From the NCBI GenBank assembly GCA_013373005.1, contig JABXIP010000479.1, positions 1 through 15,850 on the forward strand: a DNA stretch of 15,850 bases. The letters are read 5' to 3'. Under the pieces are notes generated by a model. That model had not been told where the DNA came from. It saw only the letters and a program-made list of their open reading frames with translations, and did not search any database. Below, piece by piece: positions 1 to 5,965 of this stretch (within the stretch, counting starts at the first letter, position 1; each line of letters starts with the position of its first letter). The stretch is from Cytophagia bacterium. GTDB taxonomy: Bacteria; Bacteroidota; Bacteroidia; Cytophagales; Cyclobacteriaceae. The position numbers were made by a program, and so were the translations under genes.

Positions 1-72
1 ATCTCTATCGATGAGCTGAAAAGCAAGTTGAAGGAAAGCTGTGCGCTGGAAGGTCTTTTGAAGAAGCTTTGA
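1..72 (+). CDS. 3' end of an unidentified CDS
   Basis: An open frame enters from the left edge and reads for 23 codons before a TGA at 70-72. The visible tail is lysine-, leucine- and glutamate-rich (ending ALEGLLKKL) and would form an amphipathic helix, but that does not identify a family. Its TGA overlaps the TTG start of the following GNAT gene (TTGA at 69-72), so the two are probably co-transcribed and translationally coupled. The function cannot be read from this fragment. Confidence 0.55.
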   Translation: MSIDELKSKLKESCALEGLLKKL

Positions 73-599
73 AGAACCAGAAAGAATCTAAAATAAGTAT
101 TCGATCGGGAAGCAAGGCTGACATCAGCGCTGTCTTAGAAATTGCCAAAACTTGGCTAGCAGCTTTCGATCCGGACGGTAACAATGCCAATGGGTTTCTA
201 TTTGGTGCCCCTTATACTCATGAAGACCTACTCCAAATCATTGAGGCAGGAGACTTGGTGGTAGCATTAAATAATGAAGCTGAAATCATCGGTTATTTTC
301 TAGTGGATAATTTCTCGAATAATCCAACATCAATCCTGTATCGAGACTATCTAAAAAAACTATTACCAGAAAATGAAAGAATTTGTCCGCGAGCACAAAT
401 CGCTATAAAGGAGGCTTATCAGGGAATGAGCCTTTCAGGAAAGTTAACTACTTTCCTGAAAGAGAGAGTCCGGGAACGATACGATGGGGTATTTTCCATA
501 GTATCACTTCAAAATCCAAAGATGCCCGTTCACCAAAAGGCAGGATGGCAGATTATTGACCAAAATGATGATTACTATTTTGTGCTACTCCATTTATAG
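69..599 (+). CDS. GNAT-family N-acetyltransferase
   Basis: This 176-aa protein probably transfers an acyl group from a CoA thioester to an amine; the substrate is unknown. The N-terminus opens in typical GNAT style (IRSGSKADISAVLEIA, residues 11-26). Residues 60-77 form the strand pair ending in IIGYF. Residues 118-124 (QGMSLSG) sit where the Q/R-x-x-G-x-G/A pantetheine loop belongs but are degenerate. The closing NPKMPVHQKAGW (149-160) matches the usual 'NP..lYeklGF' motif 3. The start is taken as TTG at 69: no ATG lies upstream in frame, the only later in-frame Met codons are deep in the protein, and TTG overlaps the previous stop. It converges on the methyltransferase gene with 3 bases between stops. 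It is not obviously related to the two GNATs of the neighbouring operon. The family is fairly sure, the substrate not. Confidence 0.75.
   Translation: MKNQKESKISIRSGSKADISAVLEIAKTWLAAFDPDGNNANGFLFGAPYTHEDLLQIIEAGDLVVALNNEAEIIGYFLVDNFSNNPTSILYRDYLKKLLPENERICPRAQIAIKEAYQGMSLSGKLTTFLKERVRERYDGVFSIVSLQNPKMPVHQKAGWQIIDQNDDYYFVLLHL
432..462. repeat. Perfect 12-bp inverted repeat inside the GNAT gene
   Basis: CTTTCAGGAAAG (432-443) is followed by a 7-base loop and its exact reverse complement CTTTCCTGAAAG (451-462). It lies in codons for SLSGKLTTFLKE, next to the pantetheine-loop region. No T-run follows on either strand, so it does not look like a canonical intrinsic terminator. Confidence 0.7.
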
Positions 600-602
600 T
601 AA

Positions 603-1346
603 TCAAACAGAGTTCTCTGCATGAATCCAAAGTATGGGTAAATGAAGCTCTGGTTTTTCATAACCAACCCAACTTGCGAGATCTTCCGCAGTTATGAGTT
701 CTTTATCCCTCATTTCGAGCATGAGTTTATTGAAACGAAACAGTTGGTTCACCTGCTCTTCACCCTTAAAGCTATGCTGCTGAATTCCCTGTTCAATTAT
801 ACTAAAACCGGTTTTTTCCATTTGCTCGGAAAGGTCATTCAATGCAGCAGAAGCTGGAAACTTCTCTCTAATCATATAATCAATAAGCTCCCTGATTGTT
901 TCTCCATTTGAAAATTGGAGGCTAATTTTATGATAGTAAGTGTCCATAATTAATATTTTTCCTCCAGGCTTCATTACTCTTTTTAATTCCATTAATGCCA
1001 AGTTGTGGTTAGGTAAATGTTGAAACACTCTATCTAGCCAAACTTTATCTACGCTACTCTTTGCCAAAGGCAGCGCGAATATATTACCTAACAGAAAGTT
1101 GATGTTCTGAGCTTCTGCATGCCTTCGTTTGGCTTCAACTATAAATTCCTCATCTGCATCTATGGCAATTACATTTGATCCTTCACTTGCAAACTCTAAA
1201 ACATCGAGCCCAATTCCGCAGCCAACATCTAAAACGGTCTCTCCCGCCTGAGGATTTAGGCGTTTGTAGCCCAACTTCTTTGATGAAACAAGCATCTCAT
1301 GCACCCTTTCGAGATAGGAGCCGTCATAGGTTCTTGGGTTCCTCAT
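603..1346 (-). CDS. Class I SAM-dependent methyltransferase
   Basis: This 247-aa cytosolic enzyme transfers a methyl group from S-adenosylmethionine to an unknown small molecule. The Rossmann fold is clear: motif I VLDVGCGIG (38-46), the acidic end of strand 2 in AIDAD (61-65, D63 likely binding the ribose), the acidic/Pro-rich strand-3 region GNIFALPL (87-94), the UbiE/Methyltransf_11-type DRVFQHLPN (105-113) and MKPGGK (125-130). The C-terminal 100 residues carry a helical substrate-cap region. ATG overlaps the stop of the upstream ATP-grasp gene (ATGA), making this the last gene of the eight-gene minus-strand operon. From context it would be a tailoring methylation of the operon's product. 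An O- versus N-methyl assignment cannot be made from sequence. Confidence 0.85.
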   Translation of the reverse strand: MRNPRTYDGSYLERVHEMLVSSKKLGYKRLNPQAGETVLDVGCGIGLDVLEFASEGSNVIAIDADEEFIVEAKRRHAEAQNINFLLGNIFALPLAKSSVDKVWLDRVFQHLPNHNLALMELKRVMKPGGKILIMDTYYHKISLQFSNGETIRELIDYMIREKFPASAALNDLSEQMEKTGFSIIEQGIQQHSFKGEEQVNQLFRFNKLMLEMRDKELITAEDLASWVGYEKPELHLPILWIHAENSV

Positions 1347-2194
1347 ATCTTAAGCATATAGTCCAACAGTTTGCCTGGAATATCAACTCCACAGACCTCG
1401 ATCAGAGCACTGAAACCTGTCGGATTATTCACTTCCAGAAGAAATAAATTACCATCCTGATCTTCCAAAAAATCCACCCCAGAGAAGTTGAAATTCGCCA
1501 AATGTGATGCAAGAACAGCCTCTTTATTCAGTTCATCTCCGATAACAACCGGCTTATAAATTAAAGCTCCAGGACCTGCAGCATTTCTAAAGTCATTCTC
1601 CTGCATATGAAACACTGCAGAAGCAATCACCTGATCTCCCAATACAATCAAGCGGTAACCTCGTTTAGTCTTAATGAAAGATCGCATGATAAACTCCTGA
1701 CCTATTGAAGTCAGATAGTCAATGGTTGATACTAATGATGACCAACTTTCAATTTTAATAGTACCAATGCCTCTAGTACTTGATCTGGTTTTAAGAATCA
1801 CAGGAAAGCCTCCAAGCTCATCTACATACTTTTTTAAATAGCTGTCATTCTTGTTGATCTTATAAATGGTTTTAGGTGCTTTTATACCCTGTTTTTCGGC
1901 TAATATTGAAAACGGTATTGTATCAACATTATGAGGTCTGAGCGATGGAGTGTTCTTATAAATGGTCTTTACTTTATCATTCAATAGAAGATCTTCAAGT
2001 ATTTCACTCCCCCTACAAGAATTATAAAGCAAATCATTAGCTCCTAGTTGAGGCAGCGAGCTATAGTCTGCTTTAAGACTATCAATGGCACAAAAATTTA
2101 CTCCCTTCCTATCACAGGCTTCTTTAAACTGTTCAAGACGTAATAATACTCCTTCATAGTAGCCTTCATGCAAACAGTAAAAGTCTCTTTTCAT
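1343..2194 (-). CDS. ATP-grasp ligase, divergent paralogue (third of three)
   Basis: This 283-aa RimK-like ATP-grasp protein is predicted to activate a carboxylate as acyl phosphate and join it to an amine. The N-terminal pre-ATP-grasp region (1-95) carries LLYNSCRGSEILE (55-67), the counterpart of GLYNCARGS in its two paralogues. The nucleotide-binding segment GGFPVILK (128-135, K135) continues into a variant loop RSSTRGIG (137-144) rather than the glycine-rich GGSGGVG. The hinge segment reads MRSFI (170-174), so the Glu of the paralogues' K-E-F/W-I is missing. R181, D241 and the metal-binding E254/N256 (LEVNNP) are retained. It lies 10 bases after the second ATP-grasp gene and overlaps the methyltransferase by 4. 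It is probably active, given the kept Mg ligands, but with altered nucleotide or substrate handling. The substrate is unknown. Confidence 0.8.
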   Translation of the reverse strand: MKRDFYCLHEGYYEGVLLRLEQFKEACDRKGVNFCAIDSLKADYSSLPQLGANDLLYNSCRGSEILEDLLLNDKVKTIYKNTPSLRPHNVDTIPFSILAEKQGIKAPKTIYKINKNDSYLKKYVDELGGFPVILKTRSSTRGIGTIKIESWSSLVSTIDYLTSIGQEFIMRSFIKTKRGYRLIVLGDQVIASAVFHMQENDFRNAAGPGALIYKPVVIGDELNKEAVLASHLANFNFSGVDFLEDQDGNLFLLEVNNPTGFSALIEVCGVDIPGKLLDYMLKI

Positions 2195-2204
2195 TATAAA
2201 GAAA

Positions 2205-3068
2205 TTATATTCTATCTGGGTGATGTTTAAAGAAGTGGATCATTTTAGCATAAACATCTACACCGCTATATTGTCCCTCTTTATAAAAATTGGCAGGCAA
2301 ATTCACCTCCAACACATAAGGAGTTCCGGTCTCTTTATGGACAATCACATCAACCCCAGCCATATATAAGTTGGCCTTTTCAATAGCCTTAATGGCCAGT
2401 TCGGAAATATCATCACTTATATTATTGTAGAGCTGAATCTCCCCGTAGATGGCATCTGTTCGAAAATCTGATTTAGGTTGAATAACTCTCTTGAAACTGG
2501 TAACGACCTCTCCGTTTATCGCTGTTATTCTAAAAACACCATCGGAAGGAATAAACTCCTTCAACAAAAAGTCCGTTTGCCTGGAGACTAAAAAATCACT
2601 GAGGCTTTTTAATGATTGATATGATTCAACTACCATTGTGCCCACACCACCACTACCACCAAAAGTTTTTAGAACCAACGGAAAGCCTAAAAGTTCAACA
2701 TACTTCTTCAGAAGCTGTGGGTCATTTGTTCCGCAGTGAATAGTTTTAGGTGTATTAATACCCCTTTTCTCCAAAACAATATTCAGTTGGTTGGAGTCTC
2801 TGTAAACCGAAGTTCCGGGGAAATTTCGATAGAGGGTTAGTACCTCTTCATTAATCATGCTGCACTCCAAAAGTCGACTTCCTCTTGCACAATTGTATAG
2901 TCCATCGGCTCTAGTTAATACAGGCAGATCAGAAAAGTCCGTGGTTTGTTGGTCGTAAACCAAGCATTCAACCTGAGCGCTTTCACAAGCTTTTTGAATA
3001 GCAGTAAGTCTTTCCTGCAAATGGAGGCTGTCGCTGGCAGAATTGTATAGACAGTGAAGTACTTTCAT
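2205..3068 (-). CDS. ATP-grasp ligase, RimK-like (second of three)
   Basis: This 287-aa predicted carboxylate-amine ligase has the most canonical motifs of the three. An N-terminal region with LYNSASDSLHLQERL (7-21) and GLYNCARGSRLLE (56-68) precedes KKYVELLGFPLVLK (121-134, K134 probably contacting ATP phosphate). Then come the glycine-rich loop GGSGGVG (137-143), the hinge LKEFI (169-173), R180, AGVDVI (237-242) and the Mg-binding E254 and N256 (LEVNLP). The size is close to RimK/LysX-type enzymes, and no fused domain is present. ATG overlaps the stop of the upstream GNAT (ATGA), pairing it with that acyltransferase. Graspetide-type peptide modification is an alternative, but no precursor gene is present in the operon. 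Attachment of an amino acid or amine to a small acid is therefore more likely (inference). Confidence 0.82.
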   Translation of the reverse strand: MKVLHCLYNSASDSLHLQERLTAIQKACESAQVECLVYDQQTTDFSDLPVLTRADGLYNCARGSRLLECSMINEEVLTLYRNFPGTSVYRDSNQLNIVLEKRGINTPKTIHCGTNDPQLLKKYVELLGFPLVLKTFGGSGGVGTMVVESYQSLKSLSDFLVSRQTDFLLKEFIPSDGVFRITAINGEVVTSFKRVIQPKSDFRTDAIYGEIQLYNNISDDISELAIKAIEKANLYMAGVDVIVHKETGTPYVLEVNLPANFYKEGQYSGVDVYAKMIHFFKHHPDRI

Positions 3069-3607
3069 AATTCAATTGAGGCTTTCAGTAGATAAATATC
3101 ATCTAAAGTGGAGAACGGATATACAGATTCTGGAGACTGCCCCTGTATTTGAACAACATGGCAACCTAATTTGATTAACTGTGGCACTCGCCACTCCTTA
3201 GCAATCATCCAAACCTCTCTTACGCTTTTCTTCTTGCTTTCCATAAAATCAAAGCGGCTCTCATCGAGCATTCGACCGACTCCATTCATTCTGAAAGACT
3301 GATCGACCGCCAGGCGTGAATAAAACCAGAAAGGTTCCTCCGAATCAATTTCCGCAACGGAATCAAACTCTTGGATATAAGGAATTTCTGCCAGGCGATT
3401 CAAAAGGGTTAACCTAGCCGAACCAATCAGTTTCTCAGCTGAATAAACCAAAAAATGATAGCTCTTATGGTCCAGCTCGTCAGTTAGTCCGTCAGGGTAA
3501 TTTTTGAAATTGATTTTTTCGGAATACGGTGAATGCTCGTAACAAAAAACCCGAAATCTGGCAATCTTATCCAAGTTCTCTTGGCCATAAGTAATCTCAA
3601 CCTTCAT
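3065..3607 (-). CDS. LuxI/FeeM-like GNAT acyltransferase (second copy)
   Basis: This 180-aa GNAT-fold protein has the residue pattern of the autoinducer-synthase/N-acyl-amino-acid-synthase branch, which uses acyl-CoA or acyl-ACP. RFRVFCYEH (17-25) resembles the R..VF start of LuxI. PDGLTDELD (38-46) matches the 'DGLE.DEYD' segment (D43, D46). IGSARL (61-66, R65) matches 'GxxRL', and WFYSRLAV (94-101, R98) matches the 'ExSRFAV' strand, although the LuxI Glu position is F95. RMNGVG (106-111) is a complete R-x-x-G-x-G pantetheine loop. The stop overlaps the ATG of the next ATP-grasp gene by 4 bases, and the transporter gene ends 8 bases upstream. It is paralogous to the GNAT at 5375-5965. Acyl donor and acceptor are unknown, and true homoserine-lactone synthesis is not claimed. 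Confidence 0.75.
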   Translation of the reverse strand: MKVEITYGQENLDKIARFRVFCYEHSPYSEKINFKNYPDGLTDELDHKSYHFLVYSAEKLIGSARLTLLNRLAEIPYIQEFDSVAEIDSEEPFWFYSRLAVDQSFRMNGVGRMLDESRFDFMESKKKSVREVWMIAKEWRVPQLIKLGCHVVQIQGQSPESVYPFSTLDDIYLLKASIEL

Positions 3608-3615
3608 CGTTTTAA

Positions 3616-4512
3616 TTAATTATCGCTTTCGGCTCCTTGCTTACCAATTATCTGCCATTTAATGATTTTTGGAGAAGGGGGATTAAGACAGATTGTAAGC
3701 ATCAGCCCAATTATAATTAAAGTGAGGCCAATCTGATTAAAGTTGAAAATTTTACCCTCCAGTATCATTTCCAGAATAAATGTGGCTAAGGCTCCTAACA
3801 CGTATGGCAATCGGGCATACTCTGCCTTGAAATCCTTTAATAAGCCCAAGCTCATAAACACCATGGTTACCTGAATTCCTGCTCCACCTAAGAAATAACT
3901 AATATCCACATCGGTCATTAGCGAAAAAGCCTCTCCGTTAATACTTCCAATAATGAAGCCTCCTAAAACCGAACTGAAGGAGAATGAAAGCGCAATAGTA
4001 TATTTCGATTCAGAGCTTGTCTGACTTTTAATAATCAAAATGGTAGCAGAGTAAACCAAAACGCCACTTAGGGCATAAAAGAAGCCAATGGGATCTTCAT
4101 CGTTGAACCGAGCATCGAAAGCAAAGAAAAGTAAAATGATTATGGTCCAGACAGAAAGATAGAATTGCAAACTATTCAGCTTTCTCCCACTCAAATAGGC
4201 TAATAGCACTAAAAATGCAATATCCATACGCTGAACCAAGGCCACAGAACCTGCAGAGAGGTATTCATAACTCTCAGTAAATAGCCATATACTTACTGCA
4301 CCCATAATAACCCGAACGAATAGCAGGTTGAAGTTTTTGATTTGGGGCTTTTCCCTATTAATTATCATTAAAGCAATGGTAACCACACAGGCTAGAGACC
4401 CTTTGAATAGCATAATTACAGAAGAAGTATAGCCTTTGCTTACAAGAAACTCTGTAAGGTTATTATTAACTGCTAACAGGATAATGATGAGTACCGCAAC
4501 TGATTTTTTCAT
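3616..4512 (-). CDS. EamA/DMT-superfamily membrane transporter
   Basis: This 298-aa inner-membrane protein has about ten predicted hydrophobic segments, roughly residues 4-23, 30-51, 63-79, 85-108, 115-133, 142-162, 170-190, 205-223, 234-252 and 258-276. That is the two-times-five-helix layout of EamA drug/metabolite transporters. Supporting details are the VALVQRMDIAFLVLLAYL segment (helix 4) and the second-half YARLPYVLGALATFILE. The C-terminal tail (277-298) is polar and probably cytosolic. Family members export amino acids, small metabolites or drugs. ATG overlaps the stop of the upstream ATP-grasp gene by 4 bases, so it is translated with the ligases. By context it is the probable exporter of the operon's product, though uptake of a precursor cannot be excluded. 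Confidence 0.8.
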   Translation of the reverse strand: MKKSVAVLIIILLAVNNNLTEFLVSKGYTSSVIMLFKGSLACVVTIALMIINREKPQIKNFNLLFVRVIMGAVSIWLFTESYEYLSAGSVALVQRMDIAFLVLLAYLSGRKLNSLQFYLSVWTIIILLFFAFDARFNDEDPIGFFYALSGVLVYSATILIIKSQTSSESKYTIALSFSFSSVLGGFIIGSINGEAFSLMTDVDISYFLGGAGIQVTMVFMSLGLLKDFKAEYARLPYVLGALATFILEMILEGKIFNFNQIGLTLIIIGLMLTICLNPPSPKIIKWQIIGKQGAESDN

Positions 4513-5375
4513 TGGACTTTAGTTTGAAGAAAGAGCCACCTAAGCATCTCCTCCGCGCAATTGGTTTTAAAATCTATTTCATGAGGAGCGAAGTTTTGCG
4601 GGAAATTGACTTCAAGAATGAATGCTTTACCGTCTTTCTTCCTTCTGATCAGATCCACTCCTGCAAAATTATAATTACAGGCATGCGCTGCCAGAATCGC
4701 TAATCGCTCACTCTCTTTATCTAAAGAGACTAGCTCATTATGATTTTTGAAATAGTCGGTACGAAAGTCCTCAGGCCCAATGGCCCTGCTGATGGTATAA
4801 AGCACTCGGTCACCCAATATGGTAACCCGTTCTACCGTATCAGCGTCTATCCATTCTTTCAACTGAAAGCTAATGTTCTCAGCAATGAGATAGTCGGCCA
4901 GGCTATAAAGCGAAGATAAAGAATCGATGGAGATAACTCCTAATCCTCCTGACTTTCCATAGGTCTTAAGCACCAGAGGAAAGCCGCCTAGATAGTCAGC
5001 ATATTTCTTAAGATGAGTTCTATCATTTGTACCACAAAATATTGTCTTCGGAGTATCAATTCCATGGGCAACAAGGGCAGCTTGTAAAATACCATTGTCG
5101 TCCTTAATTGAGTTAGGGTTATAGCTTCTGTAAAAGGTTTTTACCAGCGGGCTTAACAATGCATATTCCAACAAATAACTTCCACGAGCACAGTTATACA
5201 GACCGTCTTCTGAGTCAGTATGCGGAAGCTTGGAAAAGTCTGTTTTAGATTGATCAAGAGGAACAAACTCTATTTCCAGTTTCTGGCAAGCCTCCTCAAA
5301 AAGTTTTAGCCTATCACTAACACTATGGCTTTCCGAAGCGGAAGAATTGTAGAGACAAAAGAACTTGGCGGACAT
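4509..5375 (-). CDS. ATP-grasp ligase, RimK-like (first of three)
   Basis: This 288-aa predicted ATP-dependent carboxylate-amine ligase is a paralogue of the two downstream. An N-terminal region with CLYNSSASESHSVSDRL (7-23) and GLYNCARGSYLLE (58-70) is followed by KTIFCGTND (110-118) and GGFPLVLK (130-137, K137). Then come the loop YGKSGGLG (139-146), the hinge LKEWI (172-176, E174), R183, AGVDLI (238-243, D241) and the Mg ligands E255/N257 (LEVNFP). Its ATG shares one base with the stop of the upstream GNAT (TAATG), the same GNAT-ligase pairing as in the second module. The two N-terminal signatures are not part of the general ATP-grasp core as I know it, and may form a family-specific substrate pocket (inference). 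The substrate is unknown. Confidence 0.82.
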   Translation of the reverse strand: MSAKFFCLYNSSASESHSVSDRLKLFEEACQKLEIEFVPLDQSKTDFSKLPHTDSEDGLYNCARGSYLLEYALLSPLVKTFYRSYNPNSIKDDNGILQAALVAHGIDTPKTIFCGTNDRTHLKKYADYLGGFPLVLKTYGKSGGLGVISIDSLSSLYSLADYLIAENISFQLKEWIDADTVERVTILGDRVLYTISRAIGPEDFRTDYFKNHNELVSLDKESERLAILAAHACNYNFAGVDLIRRKKDGKAFILEVNFPQNFAPHEIDFKTNCAEEMLRWLFLQTKVQ

Positions 5376-5965
5376 TATTCTGAAAGATTCTTGATTAGGA
5401 GTTGGGTAGGTAGCTGTTTTGAAAAAGGGTACTCTGGAACTGAGTAATTGTTTATTGTCTCAATCAACTTAAACCCATGGTTTTTTCGATAGTATTCCAC
5501 TTTAACTTTGGCCAAAATCACCAGATGGAATTCTTGCCCTTTCAATTGACCAATTATGTACTCATCAATTAATGAAGAAAGGCCTCTTTTCATATAATCC
5601 GGGTCAATCGCTATTCGAGAATAGTACCAAAACCAAGAGCTATCAGATGATAACACCCTAGTCTTCAATTTATAAAAGGGGATTTGTGAAAGAGAACGTA
5701 ATCTGATTAGACGGGCACAGGCAATAATCCTGTCTTCATTTTCAATAATAAAGTGGCTGCACTTATTATCTAGCTCATCATAGAACCCCTTGGGAAAAGT
5801 TGCACTGTTGATATACGGTCTTTGGTCAGAATGTTCGTATGCTCTAACTCGTAATTGGAAAATTTCATCCAACCGACTCATGTCGGTTAACTCTTTGACC
5901 TGATACAAGGTTCGGACTATTTTATATTGATGTTTCGGTTTGCATGAAAATATTAAAATTCTCAA
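5375..5965 (-). CDS. LuxI/FeeM-like GNAT acyltransferase (first copy)
   Basis: This GNAT-fold protein is paralogous to the one at 3065-3607: LRVRAYEHS (38-46), FYDELDNKCSHF (61-72), ACARL (82-86), QIPFY (94-98) and WYYSRIAIDP (113-122) all have direct counterparts. The pantetheine loop MKRGLS (125-130) keeps the central Gly but lacks the leading R/Q and the final G/A. The longest frame (196 aa) opens with TTG at 5965, overlapping the radical SAM stop. Alignment with the 180-aa paralogue instead favours a start near codon 20 (TTG at 5908, 177 aa) or the first ATG at 5881 (codon 29, 168 aa), so the start is unsettled. The 3' end shares one base with the ATP-grasp start. It probably acylates an amine acceptor in the same pathway; donor and acceptor are unknown. 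Confidence 0.72.
   Translation of the reverse strand: MRILIFSCKPKHQYKIVRTLYQVKELTDMSRLDEIFQLRVRAYEHSDQRPYINSATFPKGFYDELDNKCSHFIIENEDRIIACARLIRLRSLSQIPFYKLKTRVLSSDSSWFWYYSRIAIDPDYMKRGLSSLIDEYIIGQLKGQEFHLVILAKVKVEYYRKNHGFKLIETINNYSVPEYPFSKQLPTQLLIKNLSE

Noticed and set aside
1343..5375. Graspetide (RiPP) cluster with ATP-grasp macrocyclases
   Set aside because: Three ATP-grasps invite this, but gene junctions leave no space for a precursor peptide and I saw no short ORF with a repeated Thr/Glu/Asp/Lys-type core in the flanking gaps. A distant precursor cannot be excluded.
603..5965. Recent horizontal transfer of the operon based on base composition
   Set aside because: Counting G+C by hand in a few 60-base lines gave 19-28 inside the operon and 27-28 in the Asp-box gene. 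The overlap is too great to claim a shift without a full calculation.
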